DNA of 64,000 nt from NCBI GenBank assembly GCA_002917075.1, contig NTMA01000008.1, positions 620,001-684,000 of the forward strand, given 5' to 3'. Position numbers and translations under genes: made by a program. Position 1 is the first letter of the stretch. Each line of letters starts with the position of its first letter. Shown here one piece after another: positions 20,086-31,365 of the stretch. The notes under the pieces were generated by a model. The model ran no database searches. It saw only the letters and a list, made by a program, of their open reading frames with translations, and was not told where the DNA came from. This DNA comes from Hawksworthiomyces lignivorus (taxonomy: Eukaryota; Ascomycota; Sordariomycetes; Ophiostomatales; Ophiostomataceae).

Positions 20086-21061
20086 TTACAATATGAGAAA
20101 GCCTTGCAGAGCAAGGGCAAGACAGCACAAGGCCGTAATACCCAACTTGCCTCCGCGGCCTCTGATAGAACTGGCCGAATTTCCCTTGGTAGTAGAAGAT
20201 GCTAGCGTATTTGATGCTGTTGGAGCTATAACCGTATCGGATGTTTGATGGACCAATAGGGTCATATCAACAGCCAACACACCGATGTACTCAGTTACGT
20301 CCGAGGGTGCAAACGTGGTCGTCCGGGTTGACACAGGTGATGATGCAGTGAATGTGTTCAGGCGGCCTGTAAACGTTTTGCCGGCGACGGTCCATGTGCC
20401 CGTCATGACGCCCAAGTCGCTATAGGGGAAAAGTCGCTCGCAGCCTCCGGTCGGAGTGTAAACTGAGCTCGGCAGCGTAGAATAGCACAAGCCGCCATCG
20501 CTAACTGTAAAGGAACTAGGTCATGTGAGCTTGCTACGCCACTTGTAGAGGCATTAGAGTAGAAGAACTGCTACCAACAAGGGCGGGTACAAACCTAGGA
20601 CAGCACGCGTAGGCAGTCTCGCCGGGATCTAGGGCGTCTATAAGAACGTATGGTGGGGGTATCAGCCATGGGAATGGTAGATAAGAACGAGTGGCTATTT
20701 CGTTGGGTAGATTAAAAATCCCAGAGATACTGGTCGACGTAGCGTCGACCTTGGCAGCCGCGCCGACGGTAGCCCAGCCGGAAGGGCATACAAGTCCCGG
20801 CGAGTGATAGATGATAATATCAGCAGCGGCAGGATTGTCGTTTGCGTAGCCGGACGATATGATGGACTGGTAGGCAGAGCCTCCCGGGTTGCAATCCGCC
20901 GGCGGTATGTAGTCACACTGTGCAAACCATTCAAAAAGATCCGGTGCATCCGTAAGGCCAATCGCGACCTGAGTTGAGCATGACGCTGGTGCGGTGAAAG
21001 TCGTTGTTAATGGGCCTAAATTAATTAGACTGCAACCTGAGAGGGATGTCGCTGTCGGCAT
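20086..21061 (-). CDS. Uncharacterised fungal cell-surface-like protein with hydrophobic C-terminal tail
   Basis: Exons 21061-20595 and 20515-20086 give 298 aa. The splice (donor GTTTGT at 20594, acceptor CTAG before 20515) rebuilds YACCPSSFTVSDGG from both sides, which fixes the intron. The protein is Cys-, Thr- and Ser-rich with the pieces CNPGGSAYQSI, HSPGLVCPSGWATVG and GCERLFPYSDLG, typical of a fungal extracellular family without assigned function. It ends in a hydrophobic stretch (LGITALCCLALALQGF) after a Ser/Gly-rich linker, as in GPI-anchored or tail-membrane proteins. The weak point is the N-terminus: no signal peptide follows the ATG at 21061, although secretion is expected. A further 5' exon may have been missed. 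Confidence 0.68.
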
Positions 21062-22770
21062 AATTGTTTGTTTGGGTTGTGATCTTGAGACGGAATGGTA
21101 GCGCGCTAAGAGCGATAATCCAAGAGAGGGTTCCGGCTGCGACAAATGCTTGCGCAATAAGACCTGATTTGAACACTTTGGGAATTCAGGTTATCACCAC
21201 CTGTTGGGTCGCTCGCCTCAACCTCAGCTGAGATGTCGAGGAACGGAGTGTGTGTAATATTTGTGAAGTGAGCTGAAAAATGAGGTGGTTGAAGGCAACT
21301 GAAAATGAGGCCAATACTACCCCGTTCTATTGAGCTGGTTCATACTGTACGGATGAACTCGCAAAAACTGTAGCATTGACACTGTACAGCAGCTAATGGA
21401 CTCGTTGCGGCTCGCTCCGCTCTTTTCCTGCTTGCACCTGCTAATTTTAATAGTTTGCTGGCACGGTCACTTTTATGTGTTCCGCATTGTAGGTAGTGTG
21501 CACTGTCCCATGATTTGCTTTTGTAGGGGAAGACTAGTTTATGAAAGATACAAGTAATCAGCCTAGTGTGCCCTCACTGCACGAGACTTGAAATGCATAT
21601 TTGTGGGCAGAATAGGCTTCACCAGCAATCTGACGCTGACCAGCCAATTTTATTTAGAGTTCTAATGCAGGAGCCGCTATGCAAGTATTTTACAAATCTT
21701 CCTTGCATTTTACAAGTGTAGATTGCTTGTATTGTGAGTCAACCACTAAACCAACACAACCAAATAGGCTGGCTATTGAGTTATGATGAAGGTTGACCAC
21801 AAGAACAGATAATACCGAGCTGTGCGTCGCATTGAGTTATGAAAGGTTTCAGGATCTGTGTTAACACCCTAGGCCTATTAACGGCATCAGACGTAGGTTT
21901 TCAGCTAGAGAAACCCTGCGTCTAGTTAACTAATAAGCCTCTAGGTAATGAAACAAGGGTGCTGAGAAATATTGTCCACTGTCTGGCGCAACAACTAAAA
22001 ACCACCGTTCCCTTCTGCTCCTCTGTCTCTGCCATCTCTAAGCAGCATTCCGAAAGACAGAATACAGATTATGAACGGTAGGTATACCAATCGAAATAGA
22101 GAGGTCTAGCCTAATATAGCTATGTTTCTCTGGCTTTTTGTTCTTGCCTTTGCTTAACTATTATTCTTGAGTCCTCGTTCAGAAGTGCTACAGTAATAGA
22201 AATAAATAAACAATGGCCAACATTTTCTGTCGTTGTATACATTCTAAGAAATCACCTGTAATATAAAAAGGAGCGCAATCAGCATTGGCAAAGAATATAT
22301 CCCAGCAAGCTAGCTAAACGAGGTAAGTTCTTTTTATACTGGATGGGAAAAACTTCTGTCAGTGCTCAATGTAAAGTCAAGATCTGTTGTTGTGATCGAA
22401 GGATGACCGGACTTAAGGTCCAGCCGATTCTGCCACCAAATTTATATGGCAAATACGGGCATTACACTAGTCCTAACATCTGAGAAGTACCCTGCCTGCC
22501 CCCCCTAAGATCCACCTTAGACACCACACTCATATTACCAACCACTACAAATTTGGCCAAAATACGGTACTGCCGCGGAATGATCTCCCATTATCTCATA
22601 TATATATGTATATATGTATAACCTGACTTCCAATTGCTTAATTCTAGTCTCACTCTTAGACTTTCCATCTTTATAGACCGCTATCCTTAATTCCTTTAAA
22701 AAATTAAGTAAAGAGGAGTTTAGAATTAGAGAACTTCTGAGCATGCCCTTCGCTTTCGTTCCTTAACGAA
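21062..22770. other. Long intergenic region, second repeat copy, no gene recognised
   Basis: 1.7 kb of AT-rich DNA. Contains repeat copy B at 21594-21720. I found only short, non-conserved open frames and no RNA gene. A (TA)-rich stretch with TATATATG units lies near 22598-22622. Confidence 0.5.
21594..21720. repeat. Degenerate dispersed repeat, copy B
   Basis: Counterpart of 19580-19689 in the same orientation, with a short internal duplication of TTTTACAA. Many differences are C/T or G/A. Found by eye; identity not computed. Confidence 0.4.
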
Positions 22771-23991
22771 ATGCCAATCGATTCAACGGTTTTCCACAAA
22801 CCCGACTTATTCTCACAATTCAAGCTTTTCCCGCTTGAGATCCGGGAAGCCATCTGGAAGCTGTGCCTGCCTCATCGGGTTGAAGTAATCGAATATCCGC
22901 TTCGGTATACCCGGTGGCCATATGTGCGCTGCGAACTATACAACACGCACTTAGCGAACAAGTTGATGCCGGCCATTGCTCGCGTATGCAGGGAGTCGCG
23001 CAAGGTAGTCCTACAGAATGGCTACTCTGAACACCAGATGTACCAGGAACAGGCCAAAGCCGGCTCCGCAAGGAGGGAATATAGTCTGGCTTTCTCTGAA
23101 AAGGTTATAGAGGACAACGAACGCTGGATTTTACCGGGGCGGAGCATCATCTACTTGAACTACACAGAAGACTATTTTAACGACTGGCACACGTGGTCTG
23201 AAGAAGACCCGGTCGGTTACCTTGTCTGGTATGCCCAGTTTATCGGTGCCCCCGGAATGTGTATCAATGCGGACCTGCTTCTTCCATTTCACGAGAACTG
23301 GTTTCGCGGCGGGCCACTGCTATACAAAAGGGCGATTAGGAGCATGTCTGGCTGCAAGGAATGCCTCGTCTCGTTGTTTCAGGTCAACGTACACGTTCCT
23401 ACAGACGTGGCAGAGCGTTCGGGCCTTTTCGGATTACTCGGTGACGAAAAGATTCAGCTGGTCGACCCTCTCACCGACTGGGACACGATCGAACGATATA
23501 AGGCGTTGTGGGTGTACCACGGCGAGGCTACAGAGCGAGATGCGATTCGGGCGTTTCGCATTGCGCTGGCTAGCAAAGAGAGTTTTGCAGCACAGTGTGG
23601 GATGTGGCTGCACGACGTGACAAAAGTATGGATCTGGTATCAGTGGGATATCGCGAAGAGTGAAAACGAAGCTGATATACCAGAACTTGAAGCTATTTGG
23701 TTGGGAACGAATGACTGGAGCACCCACGATGCCGACTGGAGAGACGTGCTGTGGCCAACAACGTGGTGTATCGACTTGGAGAATCGGCCGCTGAACAAAG
23801 GCCTTCCATGGGTGCAAGATCGGCTAGCGGAGATGCCGGTATTTCAACCACGCGTCATGTTCCGCCTGTGCGCAAAAAGATGCCATCTACCAGAGGAGGA
23901 ACGGCCCCTTATGCCAAGGGAAAGAAGAGAAAAGGAGGAAGAGGAAGGGACAGAAAGGAGATTAGGAAGCCGGGCCGTATTTTCTTTGTAG
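22771..23991 (+). CDS. 2EXR domain protein
   Basis: Intronless 406-aa protein from the ATG at 22771. The N-terminus has the fungal 2EXR signature: FKLFPLEIREAIWKLCLP at about residues 16-33, followed by VEVIEYPL and, further on, ARVCRESRKVVLQNGY (about 74-89). This domain is abundant in filamentous ascomycetes, commonly in large variable families of unknown function. The rest is Trp/Tyr-rich with no recognised motif, and the last 30 residues are strongly charged (RERREKEEEEG). The whole length is typical. No neighbour suggests a role. It ends tail-to-tail with the DHA2 transporter. Confidence 0.85.
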   Translation: MPIDSTVFHKPDLFSQFKLFPLEIREAIWKLCLPHRVEVIEYPLRYTRWPYVRCELYNTHLANKLMPAIARVCRESRKVVLQNGYSEHQMYQEQAKAGSARREYSLAFSEKVIEDNERWILPGRSIIYLNYTEDYFNDWHTWSEEDPVGYLVWYAQFIGAPGMCINADLLLPFHENWFRGGPLLYKRAIRSMSGCKECLVSLFQVNVHVPTDVAERSGLFGLLGDEKIQLVDPLTDWDTIERYKALWVYHGEATERDAIRAFRIALASKESFAAQCGMWLHDVTKVWIWYQWDIAKSENEADIPELEAIWLGTNDWSTHDADWRDVLWPTTWCIDLENRPLNKGLPWVQDRLAEMPVFQPRVMFRLCAKRCHLPEEERPLMPRERREKEEEEGTERRLGSRAVFSL

Positions 23992-24457
23992 ATGTACATC
24001 CTTGCAGAAATTTTATGCAAGGCTCTACAATTTATCCCAAGCGAGACGTCTTTTTGTCTTGGCTGCAGACTGTCTAGCATTCTGAACAACTGTAACCCAT
24101 TAAGATCGCGGAGTAAACGTATGGGCGAATATAAGACTGACTTTATTTTTCTGGGTTCAACTAATCTAGTCAATTTCGTAGAACGAGTGGCGGCTGCCAG
24201 CGCCTTAAGTTGATAGTGATCCTCCTTCTTCAGTGATATATCGGTCGTTGAGTACGTTGAGAAAGGAGAGCCATTTTTATATGCTATAACTATAGAGGCT
24301 GTAAAGGTAAGGCCAGCCAACAGCCGGCTTACGGCTCGACATCTACTGCAGCGGCCGCAACAGTGTGCCCAAAGTTGCAAAAAGAAAATAATGTGTACTA
24401 TATATGCCCTAACCCGTGCGGAGATACGACTTCTCCGCTTCCGTGGACAAAGATGAC
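23992..24457. other. Intergenic between convergent genes
   Basis: 466 bp, AT-rich with a small GC-rich patch (GCAGCGGCCGC near 24346). No gene or terminator-like structure that I would defend. Confidence 0.45.
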
Positions 24458-26328
24458 TTACGCATCCCCAGGTGCTGCCATGAGATTCTTACCTTTTACA
24501 TTGATCCACGGAATACCCACAGAAACCAATAATGATGCAACCGATGTTCCAGCCGACAAATAGAATGTGCTGATAATAGCTTTGTTGAACGCTTGGAGTA
24601 CCGCGGGCAGGCTCTCTGGTGGCACGACGCTCCGAACAGCGCCCGAGCCGGCAAGGAGAAGAGCATGTGCATCGATCTGAGGAGCAAGAGTTGCGAGCTG
24701 GGCGACGAGGATATTCCCAAAGATTGTCTGTGCGACGGCCACGAATATCGAGCTACCAAAGAACTGCGCAAATGCTGCCATCGCCAGTCCGACAGGGACC
24801 TGCTCAGGCGGCAGCGCCGTCTGCACTGCGACGACGGGCATCTGAGCGACGCAGCCGAAACCAAAGCCCTGTAAAACCTGGAACCCAATCCAGCGGTTTG
24901 AGCCTGTATCAATCTCGAACGTAGAGTACAGCCCAGTACCGATAGACATCAGCGCGGTGCCAAACCAGATCCAGGGATTCAAGGCGCCCAGCTTAGTGAC
25001 AAGACCGCCGCAAAGGATGGTGGCAACGACCTGCGAGAGGAATGCCGGGATGTTCATGACGCCACTCCGCACGGGGCTTGCACCTTTGACGATTTGGAAC
25101 CACTCCGGCAAGTAATAAACGACAGCATAGATACCACCCAGCGCGAACAGCATGGTCGCGCTGCTAAAGACCACGATGCGCGACCGCAGGACTGAGGGTG
25201 GGATCATGGCGTCGTCGCCCTTGTACGCCTCCCACCCCATGAATACGGCCACCAAACTGCCAAAGCCGAAGAAAAGGCCTATAATGGTAGCTGAACGCCA
25301 TGGATACGTGGAGCCACCCCATTGGAGGGCCAGCAGGGCCATCAGTACAGCGGGAGTGAACAGTGCGGCGCCGATGAGGTCGAGTTTTGTTATGCGCTTG
25401 AGGAGAGGATCTTGCTCCTGTGGCCGGGCCGACGGGTTAAAGAGGAAACCCAGTGCGATGAATGTGGCAGCACCAATGGGTAAATTGATATAGAAACACC
25501 AGCGCCATGTGACGTGCTGCGTGAACGCGCCGCCCAGCATGGGGCCGATAACCAACGCAATGCTGAAAACGGATGAGATGATTCCAACGTACACTGTAGA
25601 AAAGGCTGCGTGAGAAGATCTTCTAAGGCAGATAGGAGGGCTTAGCTCAATGGCTATACTCACGTGGTCTTTGGTGCATCGGTGTAATGATGGATATGAT
25701 GGAGAAGGCACCGAGTATGATGCCCGCACCACCGGCTCCGGCAACCGCCCGTCCGCAGATAAACATCTTCGAATTCACTGCTACTGCACAAAGAAGCGAG
25801 CCAAGTTCAAATAGAGCAAAGAAGCTCAAAAAGGCCCACTAGATCGAAGGAACATCAATAAGCATTATATTTTCTATTCACTGTAGCGGCTGAGGCTGTG
25901 TGCGTACCTTGAGTGAAAAGACTGCGAATATTTTGCCGCTGATGGGTTGTAGAGAACAGCTGCAACAATAATCAGTCCCGAAACTCGTCTTAGTAGGTCC
26001 AATCGAAAGAAGCATACAGTGTCAGAAAGTAGGCTGCGCCGTACCAGCCGATATCTTGTGTCGAATGAAACTGTTCTGTGATATAGGGAATGGCCTGCAA
26101 CGGACACTATTAGCTTTGCTAGCACCCAGAGGGCCAGGCCATCAGGGAGCCTACTGTTGCCACGATGGATGTATCAAGCGCAATCAAAAACCCTGCCAAA
26201 GCCAACCCGGTGACCACAAATGCCAGGGCCGGTCCGGTTACCAATAGCTTGTATTCTGTTGCGGAAGTAGGCCCAGCAGAATCTGGAGTCTTTTCCAGTC
26301 CAGAACTGCTGCCGTCTTGCTCAGACAT
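24458..26328 (-). CDS. MFS multidrug/toxin efflux transporter, DHA2 (14-helix) type
   Basis: Five exons on the minus strand (26328-26155, 26094-26018, 25959-25908, 25838-25664, 25593-24458) give 537 aa with matching phases. Splicing recreates the DHA2 pattern: [20 protein letters not shown] (helix 1 and loop), [32 protein letters not shown], then [12 protein letters not shown], and the hallmark [13 protein letters not shown], here [16 protein letters not shown]. Fourteen helices are expected, fitting export of toxins, drugs or secondary metabolites. The first three introns are 58-69 bp and fragment the N-terminal half into very short exons (77 and 52 nt). It is divergent from a Zn2Cys6 regulator across 596 bp, the usual layout for a regulated pump. 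Substrate unknown. Confidence 0.88.
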
Positions 26329-26924
26329 GGTGTGCTCGCAGAAAGTATGATAATTCCACCAAGTCTTGTATGTGCAGCAAGTTGCAAAAAATTTAAAAAG
26401 AAAACGAAAATAAAATAAAACCCCGAACTGCAGCTGTATTGTATGCAAAGCGGTCGCCTGAGATCCTGTAAGTCGAGATTACTTCCACTAGTCTACATAT
26501 AGAGACTAGTATATTTCTCTTCAATGTCGCTGCGGGTTGAGAGCTTATAAAAGCTTCAAAGAAGGATAAATCAGGTCCCATAGTTGGCAGGCTGGGCATA
26601 AGCAAAAAATAGCTGTAGAATCAAACGGACCTGTTAGCATCCGGACCGTGTAGTTGAGTAACAAATATATTGCGAGACTGATGTGCTTTCTATTTGTCAT
26701 ATACTTGCTATGGTGGTGGTTACGGCCTAGGCTGGTAAATTCGTCGATGATGACAAAGACACAACGCACTACAATCGGATCCTCCGGACTACGGACCGTC
26801 CGGTCGGCCGGTCCCAGCAGAGTTAAATAGAAAGTCATCAAGAAGCAAAGTCTTCGCATAGATCACATATCACAAACAACCCGGAAGGCTTTTCCTTCGG
26901 ATCTTCCATTACTGCAAATTTGCG
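26329..26924. promoter_or_regulatory. Divergent promoter of efflux pump and Zn2Cys6 regulator
   Basis: 596 bp between the two ATGs. A dense cluster of CGG/CCG triplets lies at 26776-26812, about 120 bp upstream of the regulator (see next entry). The rest is AT-rich without a gene. Confidence 0.5.
26784..26803. promoter_or_regulatory. Candidate Zn2Cys6 binding site: nested CGG palindromes
   Basis: CCGGAC (26784-26789) pairs with GTCCGG (26798-26803) as an inverted repeat with an 8-nt spacer; inside it CGGAC-C-GTCCG (26792-26802) is a second palindrome with one central base. CGG inverted repeats are the classic targets of Zn2Cys6 dimers. Autoregulation by the adjacent factor is a guess. Confidence 0.4.
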
Positions 26925-29126
26925 ATGGCCCCGAATTCGACCGGAATTGGAATGGAGAGCAAGTCAGGCTCAGCGTTAGCCGCCAAGCGGCGGGCTTGCA
27001 CCCACTGCACGGCCGCCAAGGCAAAGTGCAACCCGTACACACACAACACATGTGAGAGGTGCTCTCGTATGGGGAAGACTTGTGTGTATCTGGATATGCC
27101 GGAGAGGAAGCGGCGCCAGGCCGAGTCAAGGTTGGTTCACGAACCCGGCCATTTGGAAGCTGAATGGTTAAGGCACTTCCCGGGGTAACTTTGCTGATCT
27201 GCTCGCCGCAGCCGCGTGGCAGCCTTGGAGAGTAAAGTCGACCGCTTGATTTCGCAGCTCTCAGTTTTGACTCGTCAAAATGCCACACCGGCCGACACAT
27301 CAACCAAATCGGCACTCAGCGTAGCATCTCACCAGGGCGACTGGTCCTCGGTTACAGCTTTCAACACTGCCAAGGTCTCTAACGTTTCGCCACCGTTGGA
27401 AATAGATTTTGATGTTGGTGATTCTTCCGACGATTTCTTTTCATATGACGCTATTGAACATGGCTTGGTCGATTTGCAAGATGCCAGGCAGCGCCTCCGG
27501 AGCTTTCAGATGGACTACGTCCCTTATCATCCGTTCGTTCCAATTCGGCCCGCCGACACAGTAGACATTCTCCGTCGAGAGAGCCCGACCACCTTCCTCG
27601 CCGTCATGGCCGTTACTGAGACGAATCGCCCTTCTATCCAAATTCTATTGGGTGAAAAGCTGTGGAGGCAAGTGTCCTCTGCAGTTTTAAATGGGAAAAG
27701 CAGCCTTGACCTGCTCCGAGGGTCACTAATCTACGCAGGGTGGTACCACTACTTTTGTGGCAGAGACAAACCTGACAATTTCTTACTGCTCCAAGTCTGC
27801 ATTACTATAGTTCACGAACTAGGTTTCGATAAGAGACCTAGGCGGAGGGAAACAAAAGGAAAGGTATCGGTCGTCGAGCCAAACTTCAATCAACATGAAG
27901 AGCCAAACGTGGAAAGCGGAATTGGCAGGGATGGGAAGCGCACTCTTCTTGGAACATACTGGCTCTCGGTTAAGTATGTATGCGCTCCCTACAGTAAAAG
28001 CTCGCCAGCAATGTGATTAACATAATCCCTATAGTGTTGCCAAAGTCCTTCGCAAATCTTGCAGCATGCGATTCACGAAGCATATGGCTGAATGTTGCAG
28101 TGAGCTAAGCAACCAGGGCGAATATACCACAGACAAGTTGATCGAGCCTTTGGTTCGCCTCCAAGATCTCGCTTCTAGGGTAGCGGACGCGTTCGGATAC
28201 TATGATTCTGTTGAGGCATCTGTCTATGGAGACGGTGCCATCCAGCATAACGCCAGCTCTTTTCTTCGAGAACTCGCCACAGTAAGCGATGCTTTTTCAT
28301 TTACGGCTACAAGCGGTATGACAACTTAGTCGCACATCAGCTACGATACACAAGCTGACATTTACCAGATCATTCGTCTACGCAGTTGAACTCTCTCCAA
28401 TCTTGGATCTACGAAGTGGCCTTCCACGATGAATCATGGGAGACGGGCACCAGAGAAGATTTCCACCACAAATTACATATTTACGCTACCCCATCTATTC
28501 GGCATAACATGTTTTGGAATCTGTTAGAGGCCAATAACAACTACATTCAGAATTTTCTCACACTGCCTAACGAAAAGCTTTGTCACTTCTCTCTTTCGAC
28601 ATTTAGCATGCTATGCTATGCACTTATCAGTCAGGCTAAAGTCACATTCGCCCTGCTCGATAGTATTGAGAAAAATGGCACAGATCAAGATAAGGAGAAC
28701 CAAGCGTCCTTGGCGCAACTCGTGGTGAACAGGGCCAGATACAATGATTCATGCTCGGCTCTGATAGATAAATTCGGAGCTGCTTCACTAGGATCAGAAG
28801 CTACCGGTGAGAATGTTGACCCCATGCTTCAATTCTGTAACAACACAAGGTCCATGATGCAGGGGTATTACAACCAACTACTGAACAGATCGGGACCAAA
28901 AATAAGTCTTGCCGGGCCAACACCGGTAGTCTCGAAGCAGCAGCTAGCACCACCAGGGGGAGTCAGCATGGAAACACAAGCGAAAGACCCACAGGAAGGG
29001 AGCGATATTATGACTACAGGGCTCTGGGAGAATGCTGATATAGCATTGGCAGACAATAACGGTACCTTTGATGGCATGGTTTGGGAGACAATAATGAACG
29101 AATTTACGCTGCCGTTTGGTGGTTAG
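26925..29126 (+). CDS. Zn2Cys6 transcription factor (putative regulator of the adjacent efflux pump)
   Basis: Exons 26925-27130, 27212-27973, 28035-28315 and 28369-29126 give 668 aa. The zinc cluster is complete: Cys25, 28, 35, 43, 46 and 53 in ACTHCTAAKAKC and TCERCSRMGKTC, followed by a basic linker (ERKRRQAES) and a heptad segment across intron 1 (RVAALESKVDRLISQLSVL), the expected dimerisation coil. The middle contains the fungal-specific domain (DFVPYHPF-like YVPYHPFVPI, TFLAVMAV, GWYHYFCGRDKPDNFLLLQ, FDKRPRRRE and, across intron 2, TYWLSVNVAKVLRKS). This order resembles LEU3/STB5-like and secondary-metabolism regulators. All three introns are short (81, 61, 53 bp) and frame-consistent. 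Divergent position next to the DHA2 pump suggests local control. Confidence 0.87.
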
Positions 29127-29555
29127 TCTAGATTCAGATAAAATTAAAGCTCACAGGTTTATTATCGAAGTGTATTTAAAATTCTCGTCAAGTCTCAAGC
29201 AGAGGCCCCTCTTTGGAGGCGTGAGCAGGGCGTCGGTGTTTTCCAGGCAGGGCGCGGTTCGCCCTATGTGGTCGGCCGCTCCAGTAACCGCTTCGGCCGA
29301 CGGTGCTTCAACAGCCCTCGATTGATTCCTAACTCTCACCGGAAGAGAAATTCCACGCTTAAAGTGCTGACAATTATGGTGTATCCAAGAGAGAACGAGG
29401 GTTGGTAATCTACTTAAGGACGGGTGCTCTGACTGCTCTCATACCACCGCTTCAAACTTGTCAAAGTAACTCCAAGCCTCCATAGGAACACCAGAAGTCT
29501 TCCAGCTCATGTCATTAAACCCTATTAACTAATTGCAACATCTAACATTCTAGCA
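29127..29555. other. Intergenic, no gene recognised
   Basis: 3' flank of the regulator and promoter of the SDR gene. GC-richer patch around 29200-29320 without a recognisable product. Confidence 0.45.
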
Positions 29556-30431
29556 ATGCCATCGTACGCTATAACTGGGGCTTCCCGGGGCCTCGGCCTG
29601 GAGCTGGTGAGACAACTTTCTGCGGCGTCAGCCAATATCGTTTTTGCCCTGGTTCGCAACCCAGACAAAGCCATTGCCTTGCAAGAAATCGCCACTTTGC
29701 GAAAAGCGCGCGTCCACATCCTCACTGCCGATGTGACGGATTCCAAGTCCCTCCTCGCAGCTGCCGCATCTGTCGCCGAGCTGACAGGGGGCACTCTCAA
29801 TGTACTCATCCATAACGCCTTCGATATAGATTTTACAACTATCAGCTTGACGCCCTCGCAACTCCCATATGAGCGTGAGGCTATGGAGGCGCTCATGTCT
29901 AAGTCTTTCGGCACAGACATTTTCGGCACCATCTGGACCACCAATGCATTTCTGCCCCTCATTGAGAAGGGCACGGAGAAGAAGGTGATTCATATCACGA
30001 CCGGTCAGGTAGATTTGGACCTAATCAAGACGACGGCCATCGCCTATAACGTTGCCGGGGCGGTGGGGAAGTCGGGAATGAACATACTGTCAGCCAAATA
30101 TGCTGCCGAGTTTGCCGACAAGAAAATCAAATTCCTAGCGCTGAGCCTGGCTGGGTGAACACAGCTGAAGGACCGAGTAAGCTCTAGCTCTATCCAAGCA
30201 TAATCCGATACTCACTTTCCGTGCTCTAACCACTGTTCTGAACCAGCCCCACCCGAATTACAACCCTTCCTTGAGCAGATGTCTTTGCAGTTCAAAAAGG
30301 CAGAGCCAAACCTTCTAGGCCCCTTGACCGTGGAGGAAAGCGTCCGCATGCAACTTGAGGTCGTCGATAAGCTGGACGAGCAGCTCAGCGGTTCCTTTGT
30401 TAGCCACCACGGTAACAAGTACTGGTTTTAA
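29556..30431 (+). CDS. Short-chain dehydrogenase/reductase, probably inactivated by a 1-base frameshift
   Basis: ATG at 29556; as read, 200 aa ending in a stop right after FLALSLAG. The Rossmann start is clear (ITGASRGLGLELV) and the protein resembles the fungal sniffer/C-factor-like SDRs. The next residues of the family, GWVNTAEGP, are present in the neighbouring frame at 30150-30175, so one base is missing near 30147. Beyond an intron (donor GTAAGC at 30177, acceptor before 30247) the expected C-terminus continues intact to 30431: PPELQPFLEQM, LTVEESVRMQLEVV, FVSHHGNKYWF. The catalytic YxxxK is also not at its normal spacing: Lys of GKSGMN has Gly four residues before it. The gene is therefore either a young pseudogene or carries an assembly indel. 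Substrate unknown. Confidence 0.7.
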
Positions 30432-31365
30432 GCATGAGGAGCAATAAAGAATACCCATAAGTCCATGCTAAAATCCTGAATTATGCGATACTTGCATTGC
30501 TGCGTACCTTATTCAGGATGCAAGGACGGTATAGCTCTTTAAATATAACAGTTTAAGTTCTAACCTCAACTCCAAACAATACCCCCCCCCCCCCCCAAAA
30601 AAAAAAATCAATACGCCAGATTCTTTTAAATAAAAGGGTTTTTTTTCCAACCATATCAATATTGCAGGGCCTCGTGTTCTTAAGTATTATTTAAAGAAAA
30701 CCCATAATTTATTTGCATTTCGCAGTTTCTAGCCATGACTCTGATCGCGTTCTTGGTCACGGAGCTCAAATGTCAAGAGGTAAAAGCATTGGCTGCGTGT
30801 GGCAATTGGTAACGTCAACCGCTTACTCCGTACATATCTAAGCTTTTAACATGGTTGACGCTCCTGAAATGTGGGCCAATAACGAGAGCAAGCTCACGAG
30901 GCCAAGATTGGATCTGGCGAGGTCTCCATTTTTAACTCAAGCCTTTCCTATTTGGGGCAGCGCGCGGTCTTTTGCTTGCAGTGGAATCTCTGCGGCTCAT
31001 CTTTCGATCACGACGGAACAGAAACCATTCCTGATATTCCTCCAGCTTTCATGTTAAAAGTATTATAAAGCACCGTAGATTCTTCTAGCTTTAATACCAA
31101 AAAAAAAGTCTCCGGAAAGAGCTTCGAAAGAAAGAAAGGGCGCACAGAATGTTGCGCCGACTCGGGTGGACGGGCGGACAAAAGTTGAAGTCGTTCAGAG
31201 TGGCATCTTGCAATATATATATCATGGCTTCCTCGTTCAACAGCTCCTAGATTAGTTTTCTAACAGCTTCGAATCAGCAACGACTTCTTAGAATCTAATC
31301 TTAAACTTCGTTACTCCTTTCATTCAAGAATTTGTTTTCTCTTTGTTCACACCACACTCACAAAC
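30432..31365. other. Intergenic with long C/A homopolymer tract
   Basis: 934 bp. Holds the C15-A11 tract at 30582-30607 and the promoter of the NmrA-like gene (TATATATAT near 31215). No gene recognised; a 68-codon open frame at 30851 lacks any support. Confidence 0.5.
30582..30607 (+). repeat. Homopolymer tract: 15 C followed by 11 A
   Basis: Directly visible. Tract length may be inexact because of sequencing slippage. Confidence 0.8.

Noticed and set aside
30150..30246. A GTGAAC donor at 30150-30155 that would splice around the SDR frameshift
   Set aside because: It would delete the conserved WVNTAEGP block and enter the second exon in the wrong frame.
30851..31057. A 68-codon open frame upstream of the NmrA-like gene
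   Set aside because: Short, no similarity to known motifs, in a low-complexity spacer.
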